Positions 55,627 through 64,000 of a DNA stretch of 64,000 nt are shown here, in pieces. Position 1 is the first letter of the stretch, and each line of letters opens with the position of its first letter. The translations under genes and the position numbers were made by a program. Source of the DNA: Zunongwangia mangrovi (lineage in GTDB: Bacteria; Bacteroidota; Bacteroidia; Flavobacteriales; Flavobacteriaceae); assembly GCF_900112105.1 (NCBI RefSeq), contig NZ_FOKV01000003.1, positions 417,285-481,284 on the forward strand, written 5' to 3'. The notes below the pieces were generated by a model. It was given only the letters and a program-made list of their open reading frames with translations. It ran no database searches and was not told the origin of the DNA.

Positions 55627-55692
55627 AACCTGATAAATGTCATTTTTTGCCAGCACAGCTCATAATATTTTTACAAAAAATTAAGAAATCCC

Positions 55693-55872
55693 ATGAATAT
55701 CATCTACGTGTTGCTAAGTATTAGTGTGGTCGTAGCAATTGTCTTTTTTATAGCCTTTATCATATCGGTAAAAAGAGGACAGTACGACGACACCTATACC
55801 CCATCTGTAAGAATGCTGTTTGAGGATGAAGTCATAGACAGTAAAGAAAATTCTAAAATCACCGATAAATAA
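55693..55872 (+). CDS. ccoS: cbb3 oxidase maturation protein
   Basis: A 59-residue one-helix membrane protein: a transmembrane segment at residues 4-26, then KRGQYDD and an acidic tail. CcoS is needed to insert cofactors into cbb3 oxidase, and the gene normally lies after ccoI, as here (66 bp after it and 15 bp before ccoNO). Position and the residue pattern with D after the helix support the call. Confidence 0.88.
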   Translation: MNIIYVLLSISVVVAIVFFIAFIISVKRGQYDDTYTPSVRMLFEDEVIDSKENSKITDK

Positions 55873-55887
55873 TTTGTTTATAATCTT

Positions 55888-58125
55888 ATGGAAAAAGAGC
55901 AGTTTTATTACGACAACAAAATCGTAAGGAAATTTATCAATGCCACGATTTTTTGGGGTATTGTTGGAATGAGTGTCGGGCTATTGCTCGCTTTTATGTT
56001 TTTGTTTCCTAATCTAACAGATGGGATCTCATGGCTTAGTTTTGGGCGTTTACGACCATTGCATACCAATGCTGTGATCTTTGCCTTTGTAGGGAACGCG
56101 ATTTTCGCCGGAGTATACTATTCTACCCAGCGATTATTAAAAGCAAGGATGTGGAGTGATGCGCTTAGTAACTTCAACTTTTGGGGTTGGCAGGCGATCA
56201 TTGTGGCAGCAGCTTTAACCTTGCCTTTAGGTTACACGACTTCTAAAGAGTATGCCGAATTAGAATGGCCAATCGATATTGGTATTGCTTTAGTTTGGGT
56301 TGCTTTTGGAGCTAACTTAATTGGTACGATCTTTAAACGTAGACAACGCCACTTATATGTAGCGATCTGGTTTTACCTGGCAACATTTGTAACGGTAGCC
56401 GTTTTACACATCGTAAACAGTATCGAATTACCGGTAAGTGCTTTAAAAAGTTATTCGGTTTATGCTGGTGTACAGGACGCGCTTGTACAATGGTGGTACG
56501 GCCACAATGCGGTTGCATTTTTCCTTACCACTCCGTTTTTAGGATTAATGTATTACTTTGTTCCTAAGGCAGCCAATAGACCGGTTTATTCTTATCGATT
56601 ATCGATCGTTCACTTTTGGTCTTTAATATTTATTTATATCTGGGCAGGACCTCACCATTTATTATATTCTGCATTGCCAGATTGGGCACAAAATTTAGGT
56701 GTTGCTTTTTCTGTAATGTTAATTGCACCATCCTGGGGTGGGATGATCAATGGATTATTAACCCTTCGTGGAGCATGGGATAAAGTAAGAACAGATCCTG
56801 TACTTAAATTTATGGTTGTTGCGATTACCGGTTACGGTATGGCAACTTTCGAAGGGCCAATGCTTTCTCTTAAAAACGTAAATGCCATTGCACACTTTAG
56901 TGACTGGGTGATTGCTCACGTTCACGTAGGCGCTTTAGCATGGAATGGCTTTTTAACTTTTGGTATGATCTATTGGTTAGTACCAAAATTATTTAAGACT
57001 AAACTTTGGTCTGTAAAATTAGCAAATGCACATTTTTGGATTGGTACTTTAGGTATTGTTATGTACGCTTTACCAATGTATGTGGCTGGTTTTGTACAAG
57101 CCTCTATGTGGAAACAATTTAATCCAGATGGAACGCTAACTTACGGTAACTTCTTAGAAACACTTACTGAAATTATCCCAATGTACTGGATGAGAGCGAT
57201 TGGTGGTAGTTTATTTATCGTAGGAGCATTTATTGCACTTTACAACGTATACAAAACAGCAAAACAGGGAACTAAAGTCACAGATGAATTAGCTGAAGCT
57301 GCTCCACTTGCTAAGATCACTAATAAAAGAACGGCTAAAGAAGGTTACCATACCTGGTTAGAAAGAAGACCGGTAAAACTTACCATTTTCGCTACGATCG
57401 CGATCTTGATAGGTGGTATGGTACAAATTATTCCTTCTTTGATGGTAGATGAATATGTTCCGGTAATTTCTAGTGTAAAACCTTATACACCGCTAGAATT
57501 AGAAGGTCGAGATCTTTATATCCGCGAAGGTTGTGTAAGCTGCCATTCACAGATGATTCGTCCTTTTAGAAGTGAAGTAGAGCGTTATGGCGAATATTCT
57601 AAATCTGGAGAATATGTTTACGATCATCCGTTCTTGTGGGGTAGTAAACGTACCGGCCCCGATCTTTTAAGAGTTGGTGGGAAATATTCAGACAACTGGC
57701 ATTTAAATCACCTATACGATCCACAAAGTACGTCGGCTGGTTCTATCATGCCATCTTATAAATGGTTGCTGAACAGAGAGCTTGATAAAACTTCTACCGA
57801 AGATAAAATGGAAGCCATGGTGAGTTTAGGTGTTCCTTACACTCAGGCTGAAATCGACAGAGCACAGGATTGGATGACCGAACAGGGAAAACAAATTGAA
57901 GAAAACCTGTATAGCGATCCAGATTTTGCGAAAACCTATGAAGCCGATAAAGCTTACGCACAGGAAAATGGAGAGGAATTCGTAGAAATGCGTAACCGTG
58001 AAATAGTTGCTCTAATCGCTTATCTGCAACGATTGGGTACAGATATTAAAGTAAAGAATGTCGACGAAGAACAGGAAGCCGATATTCTTGGTGAAATTGA
58101 AGATGGCCTTGGGGCGATCAAATAA
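55888..58125 (+). CDS. ccoNO: cbb3-type cytochrome oxidase, fused subunits I and II (CcoN-CcoO)
   Basis: A 745-residue fusion. Residues 1 to about 480 are CcoN, a 12-helix heme-copper oxidase core with the histidine ligands in LHTNAVIFAF, WWYGHNAVAFFLT, WAGPHHLLY and WVIAHVHVGAL. Residues about 500-745 are CcoO, a monoheme cytochrome c with C549-V-S-C552-H553 and a MIRPF motif, axial Met likely in IMPSYKWLL. It reduces oxygen to water with high affinity, pumping protons. The N-O fusion is usual in Bacteroidetes. It lies between ccoS and ccoQ in the operon. Confidence 0.95.
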   Translation: MEKEQFYYDNKIVRKFINATIFWGIVGMSVGLLLAFMFLFPNLTDGISWLSFGRLRPLHTNAVIFAFVGNAIFAGVYYSTQRLLKARMWSDALSNFNFWGWQAIIVAAALTLPLGYTTSKEYAELEWPIDIGIALVWVAFGANLIGTIFKRRQRHLYVAIWFYLATFVTVAVLHIVNSIELPVSALKSYSVYAGVQDALVQWWYGHNAVAFFLTTPFLGLMYYFVPKAANRPVYSYRLSIVHFWSLIFIYIWAGPHHLLYSALPDWAQNLGVAFSVMLIAPSWGGMINGLLTLRGAWDKVRTDPVLKFMVVAITGYGMATFEGPMLSLKNVNAIAHFSDWVIAHVHVGALAWNGFLTFGMIYWLVPKLFKTKLWSVKLANAHFWIGTLGIVMYALPMYVAGFVQASMWKQFNPDGTLTYGNFLETLTEIIPMYWMRAIGGSLFIVGAFIALYNVYKTAKQGTKVTDELAEAAPLAKITNKRTAKEGYHTWLERRPVKLTIFATIAILIGGMVQIIPSLMVDEYVPVISSVKPYTPLELEGRDLYIREGCVSCHSQMIRPFRSEVERYGEYSKSGEYVYDHPFLWGSKRTGPDLLRVGGKYSDNWHLNHLYDPQSTSAGSIMPSYKWLLNRELDKTSTEDKMEAMVSLGVPYTQAEIDRAQDWMTEQGKQIEENLYSDPDFAKTYEADKAYAQENGEEFVEMRNREIVALIAYLQRLGTDIKVKNVDEEQEADILGEIEDGLGAIK

Positions 58126-58162
58126 ATATTCAGCTTAAGTTATAACATCAAAAAACTAGATC

Positions 58163-58348
58163 ATGCTAAAATTTATAAAAGGAAATCTGGAGAATATCGA
58201 TGGGGTAGAGATCTATCCCATGGTATCTCTACTGATATTCTTCATCTTTTTCGTAGCGCTATTTGCCTGGGTAATTACGGCTAAGAAAGAACATATAAAA
58301 CAAGTGAGTAACATTCCTTTAGAGGAGGATAATCAGGAATTATTATGA
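58163..58348 (+). CDS. ccoQ: cbb3 oxidase subunit CcoQ-like
   Basis: A 61-residue one-helix protein (transmembrane about 20-42) with a charged KKEHIKQ segment and acidic tail. Small size, single helix and location between ccoNO and ccoP identify it as the CcoQ subunit, which stabilises the oxidase. The stop overlaps the ccoP start by 4 bp (ATGA), so the two are translationally coupled. Confidence 0.82.
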   Translation: MLKFIKGNLENIDGVEIYPMVSLLIFFIFFVALFAWVITAKKEHIKQVSNIPLEEDNQELL

Positions 58349-59322
58349 GAAATACGGCATCATTTTTAAGAGTTATCGCAATCACGTTTCTGGCCTTTAT
58401 TTTTCTTGAATTAACGATAGAATCTTCAGAGGAATGGGCATTTATGGAATATCCGATAATTTGGGCGGTAATAGGTATTCTATTTGTATTTGGCATTGCT
58501 ATGGAAGTTGTGCTGGCCAGTATCACTTCAGTATTATTTAGAAGTTTAACTCCAGAAGCTCAGGAGCGATACCTTCAGCAGCAATCCTTAAGAAAAAAGA
58601 ACCGCTTTGCTAAACTAAAAGCATTCTGGAAACGAATGAACGATAGCAAACCGGTAGAAGAGGAAGATGAGATCATCTTAGATCATAATTACGACGGAAT
58701 TCGCGAGCTGGATAATAACCTTCCGCCATGGTGGTTGTATGGTTTTTATGCTACAATGGTTTTTGCTGTGGTTTATTTGGCAAGGCATCACATTTTTGAT
58801 GCACCAGATCAAAAAGAAGAATATATAGCAGAAGTGGCTTCAGCTAAAAAAGCGATCGAAGAATATAAGAAAACAGCTAAAGATCTAATAGATGTAAACA
58901 CGGTTGAACTGCTTACAGGAGAAGAAGATGTAAAAGCAGGACAGGCAATTTTTGCCGGTAATTGTGTTGCATGTCATAAGCAGGATGCCGGTGGTGGTAT
59001 TGGGCCTAACTTAACCGACGACTACTGGATACTAGGTGGCGGTATTAAAAATGTTTTCAATACTATTTCTGAAGGAGGGCGTCCTGGAAAAGGAATGGTA
59101 TCCTGGAAAACAGATTTAAAACCGGGGGAAATCGCCCAAGTAGCCAGCTATGTTTTAAGCCTACACGGTACTACACCGGCAGATCCTAAAGAACCACAAG
59201 GCGATCTTTGGATCGACGAAAATGCTCCGGTAGAGGAAGTAGATGTAGAAGTCTCAGCCGATTCAACTTCTGTAGAAGTAATGATGGAAGATGAAGCGGT
59301 AGAGAAAGAGTTTGAAGAATAA
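58345..59322 (+). CDS. ccoP: cbb3 oxidase cytochrome c subunit CcoP, monoheme
   Basis: A 325-residue membrane cytochrome. Two N-terminal helices (about 7-25 and 32-55) and a third near 130-148 (NNLPPWWLYGFYATMVF, the CcoP signature) precede one cytochrome c domain with C207-V-A-C210-H211. Proteobacterial CcoP has two hemes; only one CxxCH is present here. The likely axial methionine is in GKGMVSW. The C-terminus is acidic. It donates electrons to CcoNO. Confidence 0.93.
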   Translation: MRNTASFLRVIAITFLAFIFLELTIESSEEWAFMEYPIIWAVIGILFVFGIAMEVVLASITSVLFRSLTPEAQERYLQQQSLRKKNRFAKLKAFWKRMNDSKPVEEEDEIILDHNYDGIRELDNNLPPWWLYGFYATMVFAVVYLARHHIFDAPDQKEEYIAEVASAKKAIEEYKKTAKDLIDVNTVELLTGEEDVKAGQAIFAGNCVACHKQDAGGGIGPNLTDDYWILGGGIKNVFNTISEGGRPGKGMVSWKTDLKPGEIAQVASYVLSLHGTTPADPKEPQGDLWIDENAPVEEVDVEVSADSTSVEVMMEDEAVEKEFEE

Positions 59323-59328
59323 ACAAAT

Positions 59329-59379
59329 CCAGAGTCGGGCGTTTTAAGTCGGCTCTGGTTAATTACTCACAATGGTGAG
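59329..59379 (+). promoter_or_regulatory. Two intercistronic hairpins between ccoP and ccoG
   Basis: CCAGAG (59329-59334) pairs with CTCTGG (59353-59358), and CTCAC (59366-59370) pairs with GTGAG (59375-59379). They lie 8 bp before the ccoG ATG. They could slow RNA decay or mark a processing point that sets oxidase versus assembly-gene ratio. No T-run follows. Confidence 0.4.
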
Positions 59380-59387
59380 CCTAAGTT

Positions 59388-60809
59388 ATGAGCACGATCC
59401 CCGAAAATAACTTTAGAGATTCTATTGGTACAATCGACCAGGAAGGTAAAAGAGCATGGATATTTCCTAAAAAACCTTCTGGTAAATTTTACAAATATCG
59501 CAAGCTGGTAAGCTATTTTTTACTGGCGATATTATTTGCTGCTCCATTTTTAAAAATTAATGGCAACCAGTTTTTGCTCTTCAATGTACTGGAACGCCGC
59601 TTTAATTTTTTTGGGTATCCGTTCTGGCCACAGGATTTTTATTTGGTGGTGATCATGATGATTATAGGAGTAGTCTTCGTGATATTATTTACTGTGGCCT
59701 TTGGAAGGATATTTTGTGGCTGGATTTGTCCGCAAACCATTTTTATGGAAATGGTTTTCCGAAGAATCGAATATTGGATAGAAGGCGATCGTGGAAAACA
59801 AATACGTTTGGCAAAGCAAGCCTGGAATGCTGAAAAGATCTGGAAAAAAGGTCTAAAATGGACGATTTTCTTTATCATTTCATTTTTAATCGCGAATATC
59901 TTTCTTGCCTATTTAATTGGCAGTGACCAGCTTTTAGAATACATCACTGAAGGTCCTGCGGAGAACCTAAGCACTTTTATTTCATTATTGATATTCACCG
60001 GAGTTTTCTATTTCATCTTTGCATGGTTTAGAGAACAGGTTTGCATTATAGCCTGTCCTTATGGAAGGCTTCAGGGTGTTTTATTGGATAACAAATCGAT
60101 CATTGTAGCTTACGATCATAAACGTGGTGAAAAGGAGAAAGGACGGGCGAAATTCAGAAAAAATGAAGATCGGCAGGCTACGGGAAAAGGGGATTGTATC
60201 GATTGTTTACAATGTGTACAGGTTTGTCCTACCGGGATCGATATTCGAAATGGAACGCAGTTAGAATGTGTAAACTGTACAGCCTGTATCGATGCCTGTG
60301 ATTCGATGATGGATGCCGTTAATCTACCAAAAGGTCTTATTCGATATGCTAGTGAAGAAAATATCGAGAAAAAGGCTAAATTCAAATTTACAGCCAGATT
60401 AAAAGGCTATACGGCGGTTTTGGTCATTTTAATAGGTGTTTTAACAGGAATGTTATTTCTACGGAATGATGTTGAAGCCAGGATTCTTCGTTTACCGGGG
60501 CAGCTTTACGAACATCAGGAAAATAACAGGATCAGCAATGTATTTACCTTCAAACTGGTTAATAAAACTACCGAAAATATCGAGAATGTTCAGCTAAAAT
60601 TGATCTCTCATAAAGGCGAGGTGCGATTGGTGAAAAGTGATAGCCTAGTTGTGCCAAAACAAGGATTTGCTGAAGGAACTTTATTTATCGAAGTGCCAGC
60701 CGCTTCTTTAAAAGGTGAAAAAGAAAAGCTTAAAATAGGTGTATACAGTAATAACGAATTAATAGAAACTACGACAACCAATTTCCTTGGACCACGTAGT
60801 TATCGATAA
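59388..60809 (+). CDS. ccoG: cbb3 assembly ferredoxin-type protein
   Basis: A 473-residue membrane iron-sulfur protein of the CcoG/FixG family. It has several transmembrane helices, the CGWICPQTIFMEMVFR motif, then ferredoxin clusters CIDCLQCVQVCP and CVNCTACIDAC, and a C-terminal Ig-like domain. CcoG is reported to reduce Cu(II) during oxidase assembly. It follows ccoP by 65 bp and precedes ccoH by 13 bp. Confidence 0.94.
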   Translation: MSTIPENNFRDSIGTIDQEGKRAWIFPKKPSGKFYKYRKLVSYFLLAILFAAPFLKINGNQFLLFNVLERRFNFFGYPFWPQDFYLVVIMMIIGVVFVILFTVAFGRIFCGWICPQTIFMEMVFRRIEYWIEGDRGKQIRLAKQAWNAEKIWKKGLKWTIFFIISFLIANIFLAYLIGSDQLLEYITEGPAENLSTFISLLIFTGVFYFIFAWFREQVCIIACPYGRLQGVLLDNKSIIVAYDHKRGEKEKGRAKFRKNEDRQATGKGDCIDCLQCVQVCPTGIDIRNGTQLECVNCTACIDACDSMMDAVNLPKGLIRYASEENIEKKAKFKFTARLKGYTAVLVILIGVLTGMLFLRNDVEARILRLPGQLYEHQENNRISNVFTFKLVNKTTENIENVQLKLISHKGEVRLVKSDSLVVPKQGFAEGTLFIEVPAASLKGEKEKLKIGVYSNNELIETTTTNFLGPRSYR

Positions 60810-60822
60810 AAAAGACAGAATT

Positions 60823-61263
60823 ATGAAATTTAATTGGGGAACCGGACTCGTAATTGGCATGGGATGTTTTATTGGTTTTATCATGTTTTTTGTGATAAAA
60901 ATGAGTACCGACGAGAAATATGAACATGATCTTGTGGTTGAAGATTACTACGGAAAAGAATTGCATTTTCAACAGGAGATCGATGCTGAAAAAAATCTGA
61001 ATCTTTTTTCTGAAGAGATTACAGGGAATAAAACTAATGAAGGTTATGAACTTGTTTTTCCTGAAACTCAGGGAAAAATTGAAGGTAAAGTAAATCTTTA
61101 TCGACCTTCTAACAAAAAACTGGATTTTACATTGCCATTAGAACTTACTGAAGGCAAAATTGTAATTCCTGAAGCACAATTAATCGACGGGCGATGGGAC
61201 ATTTCGGTAGAAATGACCTACCAGGGAAAAGAAGTTTTATTTAAAAAATCCATTACTTACTAA
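60823..61263 (+). CDS. ccoH: cbb3 assembly protein FixH/CcoH
   Basis: A 146-residue protein with one N-terminal helix (about residues 7-26) and a beta-rich periplasmic domain, matching FixH. ATG 60823 (MKFNWGTG) is chosen; a TTG at 60787 would overlap ccoG and add 12 residues. It acts with CcoG and CcoI in cbb3 maturation. The next gene starts 2 bp after its stop. Confidence 0.88.
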   Translation: MKFNWGTGLVIGMGCFIGFIMFFVIKMSTDEKYEHDLVVEDYYGKELHFQQEIDAEKNLNLFSEEITGNKTNEGYELVFPETQGKIEGKVNLYRPSNKKLDFTLPLELTEGKIVIPEAQLIDGRWDISVEMTYQGKEVLFKKSITY

Positions 61264-61265
61264 AT

Positions 61266-62003
61266 ATGTTCATCAGCGGTTTGATATTCGGACTTTTAGG
61301 TAGTTTTCATTGCATAGGGATGTGTGGTCCCATTGCGTTTCTATTACCTCTAAACAGGGATAAAAAACCGCTGATGTTTTTTCAGTTATTTCTTTATCAT
61401 TTTGGGCGCATTTTATCTTACGCCGTAATCGGACTATTATTTGGTTTGCTGGGAAAAGGATTAAATCTTTTTGCGGCACAACAAAAACTATCGATAGCCA
61501 TAGGAGTTTTGATGATTTTGGCGGTGATTTTTTCCTTCGGAAGTATGAAATTCGATAAAATTGGCAGTCCTTTTTTTAGAATTATAAGTCGGTTAAAATC
61601 AAAAATTGGAGCCGGTATAAGAAAGAAATCACCAGATACTTTCCTTTCTATTGGTATGTTAAATGGTTTTTTACCATGCGGACTCGTTTACATGGCAATG
61701 CTGGGTGCAATTGCGCAGGCTAATGCCGGTTTTGGAGCTTTATACATGGTATTTTTTGGCTTAGGAACTATCCCGCTTATGACGACAGCAGTATTTTTAT
61801 CCACCAAACTTTCAAGCGGAGTAAAAACCAGGGAAAAAATAAGAAAGCTAATCCCGATATTCGTTGTTTTGACAGGCCTTTTATTTATCCTTCGCGGTGC
61901 AGGATTAAATATCCCGTATCTCTCCCCGGCAATGGCAAAAGACAAGGTCGACGCCAAAATAGAATGCCACGAACCCGTACAAATTTCTTTTGATAAGCAG
62001 TAG
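61266..62003 (+). CDS. SafE/TauE-like (DsbD_2) membrane protein of the cco operon
   Basis: A 245-residue membrane protein with about six helices. It begins with GLLGSFHCIGMCGP, the paired-cysteine and histidine pattern of the DsbD-like/UreH family found at the end of many cco operons. A second motif, NGFLPCGLVYMAM, lies near residue 135. It is probably a copper or redox partner in oxidase assembly. The stop is 40 bp before an IS3-type insertion, so anything once downstream has been displaced. Confidence 0.85.
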   Translation: MFISGLIFGLLGSFHCIGMCGPIAFLLPLNRDKKPLMFFQLFLYHFGRILSYAVIGLLFGLLGKGLNLFAAQQKLSIAIGVLMILAVIFSFGSMKFDKIGSPFFRIISRLKSKIGAGIRKKSPDTFLSIGMLNGFLPCGLVYMAMLGAIAQANAGFGALYMVFFGLGTIPLMTTAVFLSTKLSSGVKTREKIRKLIPIFVVLTGLLFILRGAGLNIPYLSPAMAKDKVDAKIECHEPVQISFDKQ

Positions 62004-62059
62004 AATTAGATTTTAGAAATTAGATCGCTGAGCTTTTAGTTTCTGACCTCCTCCTATAT

Positions 62060-62919
62060 TTAGGTACTGGTCATAACTAGAGAATCTGAGCTATTTTCAT
62101 TGATTTCAATGTACTCATTGGGTGACATGTCACCCAATGAGCTGTGTGGTCTAAACCCGTTATAGTCTTCCCTCCAAATATCGAACTTTTCTTGAGCATC
62201 TTCCAAAGAGAAGAACCAGTTTGTATTTAAACATTCATCTCTGAAAGATCCATTGAAGCTTTCTATAAATGGATTACCAGTAGGTTTTCCGGGTCTTGAG
62301 AAGGTTAATTCAACATTGTTTTCATAAGCCCATTTATCCAATACTTTACGGATAAATTCACTTCCATTATCTACTTTTATGCGTTTAGGATAAACTCTTG
62401 CACTAGGAACTAAATTATCCATCACCCCAACAACATCACTTCCTTTAAGGGATTTTCCTGCATATATAGCTAAACATTTACGACTATAATTATCTACTAC
62501 AGTTAAGGCCCGGAAACGGCTTCCATCGTAGAGTTGATCTGTCACAAAATCATACTCTAGCACTCATGTAAACTAGAGACATTACCAAGAGCAGGTTGTC
62601 TATGGGCTGCACACCGACTTCTTTTAGGTCTCTTAGATTGAGGTTTAAACCTTCTTCGCAATACACTCTATAAACGCGTTTATGATTATCCATAAAGCCT
62701 GCCCGGCGAAGCAAGATATAGATCCTCCAAAACTCATAGCGTACCCGTTGCTGCTATTTCTTTCATTCTCATACGTAGCAATTTATCTCCACGTTCTTTA
62801 GGTGTATAATAAAAAACGCTTTTATGCAGCAATATTAGGCGTACACAACGGTTGATGGAAATATTATATTCCATACGAATATTGCTGACCATCTCCCGTT
62901 TTCGAGACGGCCTCAGAAC
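62060..62919 (-). pseudogene. IS3-family transposase OrfB, broken
   Basis: The integrase half of the transposase. The intact 3' part (62060-62563) shows FRALTVVDNYSR, VDNGSEF and NPFIESFNGSFRDECLN, the second Asp and the Glu of the DDE triad. Upstream, the reading frame LRPSRKREMV continues in pieces, broken by a 2-bp loss near 62746, a 1-bp loss near 62640, a TAG at 62557-62559 and a 1-bp loss near 62550 before DFVTD. It cannot make a full transposase. Confidence 0.85.
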
Positions 62920-62922
62920 TTT

Positions 62923-62942
62923 CCTGCCTGCCGGCAGGTAGG
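62923..62942. repeat. 20-bp near-perfect palindrome inside the IS3 element
   Basis: CCTGCCTGCCGGCAGGTAGG is GC-rich, unlike its surroundings, and palindromic with one mismatched pair. On the minus strand it splits a run of eight A (five at 62947-62943, three at 62922-62920). Removing it restores the orfA/orfB slippery junction of IS3 elements. Confidence 0.75.
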
Positions 62943-63197
62943 TTTTTCAACATGTCCTGAAGAATCTGCTTGTCAAGACTTAAATCAGCTACAAGCTTTT
63001 TAAGCTGCGCATTCTCCTCCTCCAAGTTTTTGAGCCTTCTCAGTTCAGAGACACCCAGACCACCGTATTTTTTCTTCCAATTGTATAGGTAGCCTCGCTG
63101 ATTCTCATCTTGCGACAGACCTCAGAAAGACGTGTTCCAGTCTCAACCTGTTTTATCGCAAATACAATCTGCGACTCGGTATATTTTGATCGTTTCA
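62943..63197 (-). pseudogene. IS3-family transposase OrfA, frameshifted
   Basis: The helix-turn-helix protein of the IS. It starts at ATG 63197 with MKRSKYTESQIVFAIKQVE and TRLSEVCRKMRISEAT, then loses one base near 63087 (ATYYNW is expected). It resumes as KKYGGLGVSELRRLKNLEEE and QLKKLVADLSLDKQILQDML. The leucine-zipper-like tail is intact, but the frameshift disrupts the protein. Confidence 0.82.
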
Positions 63198-63411
63198 TAA
63201 GCAAATAATTTATTTAAAGTTAAACATTTATTTGCCAGAAATACTCTAGTTTTTATCAGTCCGATTTAATGGGAGGAGGGTCAGTTTAGACATGAGACCG
63301 CTTTGCTTTTAGATATTAGAATCTAGACATGTGAATTTATTTTGATAGCTGAATGCTGAATTTGGATTTGAAAAATGTCATTTCGATTTCTATGACAATT
63401 CCAATCGGTTT

Positions 63412-64000
63412 TTATAATTTGTTTGATTTTTAATTATTGCCATATCTGCCATTTTAGATACTCTGGATTCGGTTCTTAGGCTGGTGCCGCTCTGTTGCTC
63501 AAATGGTACTACACCAGCAAAACAGGCTAGCTTTCTTGGATCGGTCAAACGTTGGAAGGCTTAGGTTTTAACGGCGATCATCCAAGCGGTAACATCGTGT
63601 ATGCCCGGTACGGTCTTGATCCTTTTGAGCTGTTGTTGTAAAATCGGGTTCGATTGATCTCGGCACGGATCAAAGTTTCTATTTCGTGGATGTGCCTATC
63701 CAGTTCTTTGATAGCCTTTGATTGATCTTGATCAGTTTTCTGGTACTACTGTTAAAAGTAATATCTTTTAAATTGGCCATTTGCTGTTTGATCCCTTTGC
63801 ACTGCTTTATTTTTGACTTACGTTGGCTCATCAATATTTTTAAAGATCTGATGGCTTCGCTGCAGGGTTTCCAGCATTCAAAATTCTAATAGTTCCTTTC
63901 TATGAATATAGCGATCCTCTTGGCATCTACCTTATCATTTTTACCACGTACCAGACCAATACTTCTTTTAATATGCTTGGGGTCTATTACGTATACGTTA
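63412..64000 (-). pseudogene. IS110-family transposase remnant, runs off the window
   Basis: Conceptual minus-strand reading gives VYVIDPKHIKRSIGLVRGKN followed by DKVDAKRIA, the DEDD/RuvC-like N-terminal region of IS110-family transposases. An internal stop follows (ERNY*). After a frameshift, a region like IKTVPGIHDVTAWMIAVKT, another stop, then RKLACFAGVVPFEQQSGTS and RVSKMAD match the C-terminal Transposase_20 domain. The protein is cut off soon after, near 63412. With several frame breaks it is inactive. The 5' end lies beyond 64000. Confidence 0.8.

Larger units (their letters stand above)
62043..63284. mobile_element. Decayed IS3-family insertion sequence (IS407-like)
   Basis: A 1.24-kb element with imperfect terminal inverted repeats: left CTGACCTCCTCCTATATTTA and right (read inward) CTGACCCTCCTCCCATTAAA. 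The flanks share a TTT (62040-62042 and 63285-63287), or GTTT if the ends are shifted by one, a plausible short target duplication. It encodes OrfA and OrfB on the minus strand, both broken. The TGACCC-type ends and DFV-type DDE integrase suit the IS407 group. It lies just downstream of the cbb3 operon. Confidence 0.85.

Overview
The window is AT-rich bacterial DNA whose gene content, CcoNO fusion, Bacteroidetes-type -7 element (TAnnTTTG) and single-domain regulators point to a marine-type Flavobacteriaceae (Bacteroidota), in the general neighbourhood of Gramella/Zunongwangia. The genus is inferred and cannot be fixed from sequence alone. Almost all of the first 62 kb is ordinary chromosomal core. 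The last 2 kb is a graveyard of insertion sequences.

Layout: (1) 1-1620, end of a capsule/exopolysaccharide locus: partial CapD-like nucleotide-sugar dehydratase and a convergent PHP tyrosine phosphatase. (2) 1829-5113, a PAS protein that has a phospho-acceptor histidine but no ATPase domain, its receiver partner, and a membrane endonuclease/phosphatase-fold protein. (3) 5315-7941, VWA + AAA ATPase pair ending in a strong terminator. (4) 8113-12969, threonine operon thrL-thrA-thrB-thrC, with a Thr/Ile-rich leader peptide. (5) 13072-22967, SDR, S10 peptidase, beta-barrel, UbiB kinase, Kef antiporter and M61 peptidase. (6) 23102-25989, proline operon proC-proB-proA. (7) 26492-33590, a light-sensing operon: CheB-CheR-PAS histidine kinase, bacteriophytochrome, response regulator and biliverdin-forming heme oxygenase. 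It is preceded by a -7 promoter element and a perfect 18-bp palindrome at the expected transcription start. (8) 33660-43254, gamma-glutamyltransferase, a lipoprotein, RluE, M3 peptidase, outer-membrane barrel, zinc CDF exporter, beta-hydroxyacid dehydrogenase and FNT channel. (9) 43841-52280, a giant hybrid kinase, a degenerate-receiver/Hpt protein, a receiver, a HEAT-repeat membrane protein and a processive-type GT2 glycosyltransferase in one direction: a likely phosphorelay-controlled polysaccharide secretion unit. (10) 52360-62003, a Crp/Fnr regulator divergent from the cbb3 oxidase operon ccoI-S-NO-Q-P-G-H-safE, with an FNR-type box in the shared promoter. (11) 62043-64000, a decayed IS3-family element split by a 20-bp palindrome, and an IS110-family remnant running off the window.

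The most interesting items are the threonine leader peptide, the palindromic operator of the phytochrome operon, the phosphorelay-HEAT-GT2 cluster, the FNR box at the cbb3 operon, the palindrome inserted in the IS3 slippery run, and a dispersed REP-like repeat present three times. No rRNA, tRNA or CRISPR array was seen.
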